Below the pieces are notes generated by a model. The model saw only the letters and a program-made list of their open reading frames with translations. It searched no databases and was not told the DNA's origin. From Clostridium sp. UBA4108 (GTDB taxonomy: Bacteria > Bacillota > Clostridia > Clostridiales > Clostridiaceae), in NCBI GenBank assembly GCA_002381695.1, contig DFXM01000031.1, positions 1-13,639 of the forward strand: a stretch of DNA of 13,639 nt, given 5' to 3'. Positions 7,144 to 13,639 of the stretch are shown here, piece by piece; position 1 is the stretch's first letter; each line of letters opens with the position of its first letter. A program made the position numbers and the translations under genes.

Positions 7144-7172
7144 ATTATACATAGAACACTAAAGTTTGTCAA
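7144..7172 (-). promoter_or_regulatory. Consensus promoter of the proS T-box transcript
   Basis: On the minus strand TTGACA (7167-7172), a 17-bp spacer and TATAAT (7144-7149) match the sigma-A consensus at all 12 positions. Transcription would start near 7137, just before T-box stem I. Such a strong promoter suits a gene whose output is set by attenuation. Confidence 0.92.
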
Positions 7173-7195
7173 CCTTCAGCTCTCCTACTTTTATA

Positions 7196-7235
7196 AAAGA
7201 CCTATACTATATTATATAATATAGTATAGGTCTTT
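7196..7235 (-). terminator. Perfect 40-base palindrome after yacL, second of two hairpins
   Basis: Positions 7196-7215 and 7216-7235 are exact reverse complements with no spacer, so the RNA would form a stem of about 18 bp with a minimal loop. On the minus strand the foot ends in GGTCTTTTAT, a modest U tract. It lies between yacL and the proS promoter and probably ends yacL transcription. Confidence 0.6.
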
Positions 7236-7243
7236 CTTTGTGT

Positions 7244-7275
7244 AAAATAATATATTAGTACTAACATATTATTTT
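7244..7275 (-). terminator. Near-perfect 32-base palindrome after yacL, first of two hairpins
   Basis: The two 16-base halves (7244-7259 and 7260-7275) are reverse complements except for one pair (7254/7265). On the minus strand the 3' foot reads TATTATTTT. It starts 14 bases after the yacL stop and precedes the longer palindrome, giving tandem weak A/T-rich terminators or 3' structures. Confidence 0.5.
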
Positions 7276-7289
7276 TTATAATTACTTGT

Positions 7290-8381
7290 TTATACTTCTT
7301 TAGGTTTTGCAAATATCATTCTTCCCGCTGCAGTTTGAAGCACTGATGTAACTATTATAGCTATGGTTGTACCTACATATTTTCTTCCATCCTCTACAAC
7401 TATCATAGTTCCGTCATCTAAGTATGCCACTCCTTGACCAATTTCTTTCCCATCCTTTACAATTTGAGCTTCCATTTCTTCACCTGGTAATAATACTGGT
7501 TTAACAGCATTAGCTAGTTCATTTATATTTAGCACTGGTACTCCTTGAAGCTCTGCTACCTTATTCAAATTATAGTCATTTGTTAATACTTTACCATTTA
7601 ATGTTTGCGCTAATTTTAGTAACTTTATATCAACTTCCTTTATATCTTTAAAGTCACCTTCCCATATTTCTACCTTAATACTTAATTCTTTTTGAATTTT
7701 ATTAAGTATATCCAATCCTCTTCTACCTTTTGTTCTCTTTAGAGAATCACTTGAGTCTGCTATATGTCTCAATTCATCTAGTACAAAGGTTGGAATTACT
7801 AAAGTACTTTCTATGAATCCTGATTGACATATATCAAAAATTCTACCGTCAATTATAACTGATGTATCTAGTACTTTAGGACCAACTTTTGATGAATTTT
7901 TATGCTTACCTTCTTTAGAACTGGTATTTTTTTTAAATCCCGATAGTATAGATATTATTTCATCTTTTTTTCTTACAGATATATCTGCAAATAGTACTGT
8001 GATAATAGCAGCTATTATTATAATTATTATATTTAAAATCATCGACTCTGCTCTTATAAGACTAGATAATAATACAGAAATTATTAAACCTATTAAAGCA
8101 CCAATAACTCCAAACACAATGTCCACCACTGGAATTTTTTGAACTGCTTTTTCAAGATAATCCATAGTATTTATAATTCCATTATTTATAAAAGGAGAAA
8201 TAAAATAAAATATAAATCCAAATAATAAGATAGAAAATATAATAAAAGATATTGTAGTTAAAGTAGATGTATTTACTCCTATCATAGATAAATATTTATT
8301 TTGTATTACCCATTCTGCAAAAACATACCCAATTACTCCGCCTACTAACGTAAATAGTCCTCTCAATATCTTTCTTAACAT
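7290..8381 (-). CDS. yacL: Membrane-anchored PIN and TRAM domain protein (YacL family)
   Basis: This 363-residue protein has the length and domain order of Bacillus YacL. Four hydrophobic segments occupy about residues 5-26, 43-64, 86-107 and 114-133. A charged linker (about 137-168) then leads to a PIN nuclease-like domain starting at VLDTSVIIDGRIFDI (170-184, with D172). The expected acidic positions include E203 (FVLDELRHIA), D251 and D269 (VLTNDYNLN). The C-terminal ~65 residues (about 296-360) form a TRAM domain, a likely RNA-binding fold. PIN domains are usually Mg-dependent RNases; the substrate of this family is not established. The ATG follows AGGAGGTGA at ideal spacing. A promoter is visible upstream, and hairpins end the unit. 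In Bacillus this gene follows disA, as here apart from one inserted plus-strand gene. Confidence 0.93.
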   Translation of the reverse strand: MLRKILRGLFTLVGGVIGYVFAEWVIQNKYLSMIGVNTSTLTTISFIIFSILLFGFIFYFISPFINNGIINTMDYLEKAVQKIPVVDIVFGVIGALIGLIISVLLSSLIRAESMILNIIIIIIAAIITVLFADISVRKKDEIISILSGFKKNTSSKEGKHKNSSKVGPKVLDTSVIIDGRIFDICQSGFIESTLVIPTFVLDELRHIADSSDSLKRTKGRRGLDILNKIQKELSIKVEIWEGDFKDIKEVDIKLLKLAQTLNGKVLTNDYNLNKVAELQGVPVLNINELANAVKPVLLPGEEMEAQIVKDGKEIGQGVAYLDDGTMIVVEDGRKYVGTTIAIIVTSVLQTAAGRMIFAKPKEV

Positions 8382-8455
8382 TTGCTCACCTCCTACAAAT
8401 TTTTAAGTTTATCATAATTATTTACAAATTTTCACTATTCTATGCTATATTATTA

Positions 8456-8484
8456 ACTATATCTTATGAATAACGACATTTCAA
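8456..8484 (-). promoter_or_regulatory. Promoter of yacL
   Basis: On the minus strand TTGAAA (8479-8484), a 17-bp spacer and TATAGT (8456-8461) match 10 of 12 sigma-A consensus bases. Transcription would start near 8449, leaving about 68 bases before the ATG at 8381. Confidence 0.65.
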
Positions 8485-8537
8485 TAAATTTATTGTTTAT
8501 TAATTAAAAATTGACCTGCTATTAATAATTAAAATTT

Positions 8538-8558
8538 ATAATACTTCATCTTATCACC
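8538..8558 (-). CDS. Possible six-codon ORF (MKYYKF) with a strong ribosome binding site
   Basis: On the minus strand AGGGGGTGATAAG leads into ATG AAG TAT TAT AAA TTT TAA. The Shine-Dalgarno match and spacing are excellent for an ORF of only six codons. It lies upstream of the yacL promoter within the divergent region. It may be a leader peptide, a remnant of a lost gene, or chance purine-rich sequence. An upstream TTGGTA-18-TATATA could transcribe it, but weakly matches consensus. Confidence 0.2.
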
Positions 8559-8640
8559 CCCTATTAATATTTAGAATACTAATATATTATATATTCATCA
8601 GGTTTGTATTTTACCAAATAACTTAAAAGGAGTGAACACT

Positions 8641-9051
8641 ATGAAGGACCTTATTTTTGATGAATTTCAAGATACAGTAAGTACTTGTTTATTAAAGCAT
8701 AAAAGTATATTAGATATATTAAGTAAGCTTCAAGAATCTCAAGCTAGGGTAAGTAGAGCCGTAATAAAATCTGTAACTAATTGTGGTTGTGTGAAAATCA
8801 ATGCTGAAAAACAACATATTGGGAATAATATAGATTTAGATAATATAGATTTAGATAATTTAAATGAATGTTTAGCTAATCACTTAGAGGGTGAGCTTTG
8901 CACAAATTGCAGAAAAGTTATTGAAAGAGAGCTCGGCAGTCATCTATTTTATATTACTTCTCTTTGTAATACACTTGATTTAAACCTTTATGACATATTA
9001 TTAAATGAATATAAAGATATTAAAACCTTTGAAAAATGCAACCTTCTATAG
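8641..9051 (+). CDS. Small Cys-rich protein of unknown function; C-terminal part resembles MazG-like helices
   Basis: I do not recognise this gene with certainty. It encodes 136 residues, and similar proteins occur near disA in Clostridium (recalled, not searched). The start is the ATG at 8641, eight bases after AAGGAG; the GTG at 8632 would overlap that ribosome binding site. The N-terminal half is helical (DEFQDTVSTCLLKHKSILDILSKL), then comes TNCGC (C48, C50). A short acidic repeat (about 64-73) follows, then ELCTNC (C87, C90). The segment ERELGSHLFYITSLCNTLDLNLYDILL (95-121) resembles the helix pair of MazG-type nucleotide pyrophosphohydrolases, but the full EExxE motif set is not visible. 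The CxC and CxxC pairs could form a metal site. There is no signal peptide or membrane segment. It is the only plus-strand gene here, convergent with disA. Confidence 0.85.
   Translation: MKDLIFDEFQDTVSTCLLKHKSILDILSKLQESQARVSRAVIKSVTNCGCVKINAEKQHIGNNIDLDNIDLDNLNECLANHLEGELCTNCRKVIERELGSHLFYITSLCNTLDLNLYDILLNEYKDIKTFEKCNLL
8825..8859 (+). repeat. Period-15 tandem repeat inside the small plus-strand gene
   Basis: The 15-base unit (8825-8839) recurs exactly at 8840-8854 and continues for five more bases. It is in frame and encodes NIDLDNIDLDN, a duplicated five-residue acidic unit between the two Cys pairs. A recent slippage or duplication event is the simplest explanation, and copy number may vary among strains. 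Confidence 0.85.
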
Positions 9052-9054
9052 TAT

Positions 9055-9091
9055 GCAAATATAGCACAAACTTACTTTGTGCTATATTTGC
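9055..9091. terminator. Bidirectional terminator shared by the small plus-strand gene and disA
   Basis: A perfect 16-bp stem (9055-9070 paired with 9076-9091) with a five-base loop lies four bases after the plus-strand stop. Its right arm contains the disA stop codon (9084-9082) and last codons. Reading either way the foot is T-rich (TTTGCTTATCT on plus, TTTGCATACT on minus), though neither side has a long T run. Confidence 0.75.
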
Positions 9092-10146
9092 TTATCTAAT
9101 ATAAATTGTTCTCTGAGTCTTCTAATACCATTCTTTATGGTTTTTGCTCTAGCTTCACCTATGCCTTCAACACAATCTAATTCTTCATAAGATGCATTCA
9201 TGACAGCTTGCAATTCACTAAAGTGCTTAATCAGATTCTCTATTATTGCAAATGGTAATCGCGGAATTTTATTTATTATTCTGTATCCTCTTGGAGATAT
9301 TAAATTATCAACTAAGGATACATTTGAATACCCTAATACCTTTGATATTAAATCTAAATCTAATATTTCATCTGCTGATAATTTTTCTAAACTTCTACAT
9401 ATTTGCATGTAGTTATTGTTTTCGTTACAATAATCCCTTACAAGAAATATTCCCTCTTGTTCTACACCTTTTATGAGCTCACCTAATTGCATAGAAATAA
9501 GTCTACCTTCATTTCCTAGCTCACATATGTATGTTTCCACTTCGTTAACTATTCTCATTACCATCTCACTTCTTTGAATAGCCGTTACTACATCTAATAA
9601 AGTTGACATATCTTGTAATTCTAATAGATTTAAATTACTCATTACTCTTTCTAGAACTAACTGATATTTCTCTAATGTTTGTATAGCCTGATTAGCTTTT
9701 GCCAATACTTCTCCACTTTCTCTAACCACATATTTTATGTCATCTTTATAAAGTGTTATTATGTTCCTTCTCTGAGAGATGGCTACAACTATAGAACCTG
9801 TTTGCCTTGCTACTCTTTGTGCTGTTCTATGTCTAGTTCCAGTTTCTTGGGTTGGAATTGTTGGGTTAGGCATCAGTTGCGTGTTAGCTACTAAAATCTT
9901 TTTCAAATCACTACTAACGACAATAGCCCCATCCATTTTAGCTAATTCGTAGATATATGCTGGAGTATATTCTGAATTTATAGAAAATCCTCCATCTACA
10001 ATATCTAAAATCTCTTCACTATCACTTAGAACTATAAGTCCACCAGTTTTCGCCCTTAATATGTTATCTAACCCTTCTCTTAACTGTGTTCCTGGAGACA
10101 TAATTTTTAATATATTCATAAGCTCCTTCTGTTTCTGTTCCCTCAT
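9082..10146 (-). CDS. disA: DNA integrity scanning protein DisA, diadenylate cyclase
   Basis: DisA joins two ATP into cyclic di-AMP and scans DNA for branched structures; stalled or branched DNA lowers its activity. The DAC domain covers about residues 8-140, with the active-site motifs DGA (72-74, in KMDGAIVVSSD) and RHR (105-107, in ETGTRHRTAQR). A helical spine follows, then a C-terminal helix-hairpin-helix DNA-binding domain (about 312-345, VEGIGEARAKTIKNG). I place the start at the ATG at 10146 (354 residues, MREQKQKELM). The ATG at 10158 would put GGAGG inside its own second and third codons, and that GGAGG stands five bases before the 10146 ATG. radA ends 32 bases upstream, so radA-disA form one operon. 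The stop codon lies in a shared terminator hairpin. Confidence 0.96.
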   Translation of the reverse strand: MREQKQKELMNILKIMSPGTQLREGLDNILRAKTGGLIVLSDSEEILDIVDGGFSINSEYTPAYIYELAKMDGAIVVSSDLKKILVANTQLMPNPTIPTQETGTRHRTAQRVARQTGSIVVAISQRRNIITLYKDDIKYVVRESGEVLAKANQAIQTLEKYQLVLERVMSNLNLLELQDMSTLLDVVTAIQRSEMVMRIVNEVETYICELGNEGRLISMQLGELIKGVEQEGIFLVRDYCNENNNYMQICRSLEKLSADEILDLDLISKVLGYSNVSLVDNLISPRGYRIINKIPRLPFAIIENLIKHFSELQAVMNASYEELDCVEGIGEARAKTIKNGIRRLREQFILDKQI

Positions 10147-10178
10147 ATTTTCCTCCATAAACCTTATTTGTATTAATC

Positions 10179-11549
10179 TTAAAAAAGCTCTTTAATAACC
10201 TCCTTAACTGTACTAACACCTATTATATTTATCCCTTTAAGCTTTATATCTAATTTTTCCTTGTTTCTACTAGGAATTACTATGTTGTTAAATCCCATTT
10301 TATATGCCTCATTTATTATTTTTTCTACATGGGATACTGGTCTTACTTCTCCTGTTAATCCTACTTCTCCAATTATTAGAGTATTGTCTAGCTTAACTTC
10401 TTTTCCCTTAATACTTGAAATCAGAGCTATAACTACCCCTAAATCACCATAAGTACCTTCTAAACTTAATCCCCCTACCACATTTACATATACATCCGTG
10501 TTATAAAAAGGTATTCTTAGTTTTTTTTCTAATACAGCTAAGATTAAGTTTAATCTTTGATTATCCACACCAACAGCTGTTCTTCTCGGCATCGGTGCCT
10601 TAGTTTCACTAGCTAAAGCTTGAATCTCTACTAATATTGGTCTTGTACCTTCTATTATCCCAATAACTACAGAACCTTCCTGTTTGGAACTTGTTTGTTG
10701 AAGAAATACAGATGAAGCATCTCTTATTTCCTCTAATCCACTTTCTCTCATCTCAAAAACTCCTATTTCACTAGTAGTTCCGAATCTATTTTTAATAGTT
10801 CTTAATATTCTAAATTCTTGCGTTCTCTCTCCCTCAAAATACAGCACTGTATCAACCATATGTTCTAGCACCCTAGGGCCAGCTAATTCCCCCTGTTTAG
10901 TTACATGAGCAACTATAAAAAGAGATATGTTTCTAGTTTTTCCTATTCTCATTAATTCATTAGTACATTCTCTAACTTGTGAAACACTCCCTGGTGCAGA
11001 AGTAATTGTGGTTTTATATAAAGTTTGAATAGAATCTATAATTATAAATACTGGTTCTATATCATTTATATGATTTTCTATCATGTCTATATTAGTTTCA
11101 GATACTACATACAGATTATCACTTATAGCATTTAGCCTTTCTGCCCTCATTTTTATTTGTTCTTCTGATTCTTCTCCAGATACATAAAGTACTTTTCCAT
11201 AAGCTTTAGCTATATTACTTGAACTTTGAAGAAGTATAGTAGATTTACCTATTCCGGGATCTCCTGATATAAGAGTTAATGACCCCCTTACCAACCCTCC
11301 ACCAAGTACTCGATTTAATTCTTCTATACCTGTATTTATTCTTTCATATTTACTAGACTTTATATTTACTATACTTTGTGGCTTATTCTCTCCTGAAGTT
11401 GTAACCGCACGTTTAAAAGTTGAATCTGTTTTAATCTTTATATCTTCTTGCATTGTATTCCAATTATTACATCCAGGACACTTTCCATACCATTTAGGTG
11501 CCTCATACCCACATTCATTACACACATATATAGTTTTTGCCTTTGCCAC
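10179..11549 (-). CDS. radA: DNA repair protein RadA (RecA-like ATPase with Lon-like domain)
   Basis: RadA (Sms) promotes branch migration in recombinational repair, as a DnaB-type helicase. In the 456-residue protein the N-terminal zinc finger is C10-x2-C13...C24-x2-C27. Walker A is GDPGIGKST (96-104), Walker B is VFIIIDSIQ (167-175), and the RadA-specific KNRFG is at 253-257. The C-terminal part from about residue 300 is the Lon-protease-like fold, used for oligomerisation rather than proteolysis. The start is GTG (11549-11547), preceded by GAGGAAGTGA, and places the zinc finger at the usual distance from the N-terminus. It is separated from clpC by a terminator and lies 32 bases before disA; in Bacillus RadA is known to interact with DisA and inhibit it. 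Confidence 0.97.
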   Translation of the reverse strand: MAKAKTIYVCNECGYEAPKWYGKCPGCNNWNTMQEDIKIKTDSTFKRAVTTSGENKPQSIVNIKSSKYERINTGIEELNRVLGGGLVRGSLTLISGDPGIGKSTILLQSSSNIAKAYGKVLYVSGEESEEQIKMRAERLNAISDNLYVVSETNIDMIENHINDIEPVFIIIDSIQTLYKTTITSAPGSVSQVRECTNELMRIGKTRNISLFIVAHVTKQGELAGPRVLEHMVDTVLYFEGERTQEFRILRTIKNRFGTTSEIGVFEMRESGLEEIRDASSVFLQQTSSKQEGSVVIGIIEGTRPILVEIQALASETKAPMPRRTAVGVDNQRLNLILAVLEKKLRIPFYNTDVYVNVVGGLSLEGTYGDLGVVIALISSIKGKEVKLDNTLIIGEVGLTGEVRPVSHVEKIINEAYKMGFNNIVIPSRNKEKLDIKLKGINIIGVSTVKEVIKELF

Positions 11550-11576
11550 AAAATCACTTCCTCTATATATAATTAC

Positions 11577-11611
11577 ATATTACATAATATCTTTGCAATA
11601 TTATGTAATAT
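11577..11611 (-). promoter_or_regulatory. 14-bp inverted repeat upstream of radA, possible operator or leader hairpin
   Basis: ATATTACATAATAT (11577-11590) and ATATTATGTAATAT (11598-11611) are perfect inverted copies around seven bases. The repeat lies 28 bases before the radA start. It could be a protein-binding operator, because it overlaps a possible -10 box, or a leader stem. I do not recognise it as a known operator. It contains no T run that would make it a terminator. Confidence 0.5.
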
Positions 11612-11628
11612 CAATTACTATTTGTAAG
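11600..11628 (-). promoter_or_regulatory. Tentative promoter of radA-disA
   Basis: On the minus strand CTTACA (11623-11628), a 17-bp spacer and CATAAT (11600-11605) match 9 of 12 consensus bases. The terminator after clpC makes a separate promoter for radA-disA likely, but in A/T-rich DNA such matches arise by chance. Confidence 0.35.
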
Positions 11629-11639
11629 CTTTTACTAAT

Positions 11640-11665
11640 AAAAAAACCACTATTAATAGTGGTTT
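11640..11665 (-). terminator. Intrinsic terminator after clpC
   Basis: A perfect 22-base palindrome (11644-11665, AAACCACTATT and its complement) forms the stem. On the minus strand it runs into seven T (11646-11640). It lies about 75 bases after the clpC stop and should end most transcription before radA. Confidence 0.85.
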
Positions 11666-11741
11666 CTTTATTAGTATTAACTATATTTTAATTATATAGA
11701 CATTATTGGTTAAACTCAATAATAAAGTTTACATGAACTTA

Positions 11742-13639
11742 TTATTTTTTATTAAATTTTAGTTCATTTTCTTCTATGATAACCTCTATATTATCTCCCT
11801 TTGTGATATTACCTCTTAATATTTCTTCTGAAAGTTTATCTTCAATGACTTTAGTTATAGCTCTTCTAAGTGGTCTTGCTCCATAATTTGAGTCAAAACC
11901 TTCCTTTGCCAATAATTCCTTTGACTCTTTTGTAAATGATATATTTATTTCACTTTCTTTTAATCTTTCACATACAACCTCAAGCATTAAGTCTATAATT
12001 CTAATTAAATTCTCTTCGTCTAACTTATGGAATACTATTATATCATCTAATCTGTTCAAAAATTCTGGTCTAAATACATGTTTAATCTCTTCTAACACAT
12101 GCTCTTTCATTTTTTCATATTCATTTCTTGCTTGATCTTTGCTACCCATATTTGCAAAACCCATAGAATTTTGTTTTTTTATTGTTGAAACTCCTGCATT
12201 AGAAGTCATTATTATTATAGTGTTTTTAAAATCTACAGTTTTTCCTTTAGAATCTGTTAATCTACCATCTTCAAGAATTTGTAATAGTATATTAAATACA
12301 TCTGGGTGAGCTTTCTCAATTTCATCAAACAATACCACTGAATATGGATGTCTCCTAATTTTTTCAGTAAGTTGGCCAGCTTCATCAAATCCTACATATC
12401 CTGGAGGAGCTCCTATAAGTTTCGATACAGTATGCTTTTCCATGTACTCAGACATATCAATTCTTACCATTGAATTTTCATCACCAAACATAGCTTCCGC
12501 TAATGCCTTTGATAATTCTGTTTTTCCAACTCCTGTAGGTCCCAGAAATATAAAACTTCCTATAGGACGTTTTGGATCTCTTAATCCTACTCTAGATCTT
12601 CTAACTGCTCTAGCAATTGCATCTACTGCTTCTTCTTGGCCTATTACTCTTTTATGGAGTATTTCTTCAAGATTTAATAATCTTTCAGACTCTTTTTCAG
12701 TTAACTTCTCTACAGGAATTTTAGTCCAATTTGATATAACTGTAGCTATATGTTTTTCATCAATAATAGCATCAGCATCACTATTTTTAGATACCCAATT
12801 ATTTTTGCTGCTTTCAACCTTATTCTTAATTTCTTTCTCTTTATCTCTTAACATAGCTGCTTTCTCAAAGTCTTGTAATGCAATTGCATCTGATTTTTCT
12901 TTAGTTACTTTTTCTAATTCATCCTCTAAGGCTTTCATATCTGATGGAGGAGTCAACCTTTCTATTCTAACCTTTGCACCTGCTTCATCTATCAAATCAA
13001 TAGCTTTATCTGGTAAATACCTATCTGTTATATATCTATCTGATAGATTTACAGCAGCTACAATAGCATTGTCTGTAATCTTAACTCTATGATGGGCTTC
13101 ATATTTATCTCTTAATCCATTTAATATGGCTATTGTTTCTTCTTTGCTAGGTTCTTCTACTACTACTGGCTGAAATCTTCTCTCTAATGCTGCATCCTTT
13201 TCTATATACTTTCTATACTCATCTAGTGTTGTAGCTCCTATACATTGAAGTTCTCCACGGGCTAATGCTGGTTTTAATATATTTGAAGCGTCTATTGCTC
13301 CTTCAGCCGCCCCTGCTCCAACTATAGTATGAATTTCATCTATAAATAATATTACATCTCCTACTCTATATATTTCATCCATCATAGCCTTAATTCTTTC
13401 CTCAAATTCTCCTCTGTACTTAGCACCTGCCACCATAGAACTCATATCTACTGTAATAACTTTTTTCCCCTTTAGAATCTCTGGTATATTTCCTTGCGCT
13501 ATCCTTTGAGCCAAGCCTTCTGCAATAGCAGTCTTTCCAACTCCAGGATCACCTATTAAACAAGGGTTATTTTTCATCCTTCTACAAAGTATTTCTAATA
13601 CTCTTTCAGTTTCTCTTTCTCTTCCTATAACAGGATCTA
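11742..13639 (-). CDS. clpC: ATP-dependent Clp protease ATP-binding subunit ClpC (5' end outside the window)
   Basis: ClpC is a hexameric AAA+ unfoldase that feeds proteins to ClpP and, in Firmicutes, often works with McsB or MecA adaptors. The frame continues to the right edge: upstream of the Met at 13577 it reads DPVIGRERETERVLEILCRR without a stop, so that Met is internal. The N-terminal Clp_N domain is missing here. NBD1 shows Walker A GDPGVGKT and Walker B ILFIDEIHT. A short middle domain with a UVR-like segment (LQDFEKAAMLRDKEKEI) marks ClpC rather than ClpB, which has a long coiled coil. NBD2 shows GPTGVGKTEL, VVLFDEIEKAH and the sensor region TSNAG. The C-terminal domain is complete and ends ENELKFNKK with TAA. 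In Bacillus clpC follows ctsR-mcsA-mcsB, but those genes would lie outside the window. Confidence 0.95.
   Translation of the reverse strand, partial: DPVIGRERETERVLEILCRRMKNNPCLIGDPGVGKTAIAEGLAQRIAQGNIPEILKGKKVITVDMSSMVAGAKYRGEFEERIKAMMDEIYRVGDVILFIDEIHTIVGAGAAEGAIDASNILKPALARGELQCIGATTLDEYRKYIEKDAALERRFQPVVVEEPSKEETIAILNGLRDKYEAHHRVKITDNAIVAAVNLSDRYITDRYLPDKAIDLIDEAGAKVRIERLTPPSDMKALEDELEKVTKEKSDAIALQDFEKAAMLRDKEKEIKNKVESSKNNWVSKNSDADAIIDEKHIATVISNWTKIPVEKLTEKESERLLNLEEILHKRVIGQEEAVDAIARAVRRSRVGLRDPKRPIGSFIFLGPTGVGKTELSKALAEAMFGDENSMVRIDMSEYMEKHTVSKLIGAPPGYVGFDEAGQLTEKIRRHPYSVVLFDEIEKAHPDVFNILLQILEDGRLTDSKGKTVDFKNTIIIMTSNAGVSTIKKQNSMGFANMGSKDQARNEYEKMKEHVLEEIKHVFRPEFLNRLDDIIVFHKLDEENLIRIIDLMLEVVCERLKESEINISFTKESKELLAKEGFDSNYGARPLRRAITKVIEDKLSEEILRGNITKGDNIEVIIEENELKFNKK

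Noticed and set aside
8511..8542. TTGACC and TATAAT on the plus strand as promoter of the small gene
   Set aside because: Both boxes are good but the spacer is 20 bp, too long for normal sigma-A use. It is the best candidate seen, but not enough for a feature.
11690..11724. Small inverted repeats between clpC and its terminator
   Set aside because: The arms are six or seven A/T-rich base pairs; such pairs are expected by chance in this composition.
12442..13092. 216-residue open frame on the plus strand
   Set aside because: It lies entirely antisense to conserved clpC domains, has a Ser/Leu/Ile-rich composition typical of a reverse-strand shadow, and no ribosome binding site was recognised.
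13575..13577. ATG as the start of clpC
   Set aside because: The frame continues upstream to the window edge with the conserved DPVIGRE segment, so this Met is internal.

Overview
The window looks like chromosome from a low-GC Firmicute of the Clostridium type. The DNA is strongly A/T-rich, ribosome binding sites are strong (AGGAGG-like), and the gene set matches the conserved clostridial block around sigH, proS, yacL, disA, radA and clpC. All but one of the protein genes lie on the minus strand, so the biological reading order runs from the right edge to the left. No insertion sequence, prophage, CRISPR array or defence cassette was seen; this is mostly a core housekeeping region.

In reading order: clpC enters from the right edge without its 5' end and stops at an intrinsic terminator. 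Next comes radA-disA (DNA repair ATPase and c-di-AMP synthase), with a possible promoter inside a 14-bp inverted repeat. The 3' end of disA meets a small convergent plus-strand gene of unknown function (8641-9051), and the two share one hairpin. A divergent intergenic region of about 260 bp carries a good promoter for yacL (membrane PIN-TRAM protein). Two palindromic hairpins follow yacL. A consensus promoter then drives a proline T-box riboswitch leader and proS. After proS come a threonine deaminase gene (ilvA type), a 19-bp hairpin terminator, and a tight operon mrnC-thyX-rlmB-yacP. sigH has its own vegetative promoter. The tRNA-Thr(GGU) gene also has its own near-consensus promoter, and the first bases of a gene very likely to be tuf sit at the left edge.

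Most genes serve the translation and RNA machinery: ProS with its T-box, Mini-III (23S maturation), RlmB (23S 2'-O-methylation), YacP/Rae1 (ribosome-associated RNase), tRNA-Thr and tuf. The rest cover DNA integrity and signalling (RadA, DisA), proteolysis (ClpC), thymidylate supply (ThyX) and the onset of sporulation or stationary phase (SigH).

The less ordinary points are: (1) the threonine deaminase sits where, from memory of related clostridia, cysS is usual; (2) an unrecognised small Cys-rich protein is the only plus-strand gene and carries an internal 15-bp tandem repeat; (3) the rlmB N-terminal tail contains a 42-bp duplication; (4) a six-codon ORF with a strong ribosome binding site lies upstream of yacL; (5) several long perfect palindromes occur; (6) the starts of thyX and disA are better placed downstream of the longest ORF start. 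I found no convincing wholly new biological system; the small plus-strand gene is the best candidate for an undescribed function.
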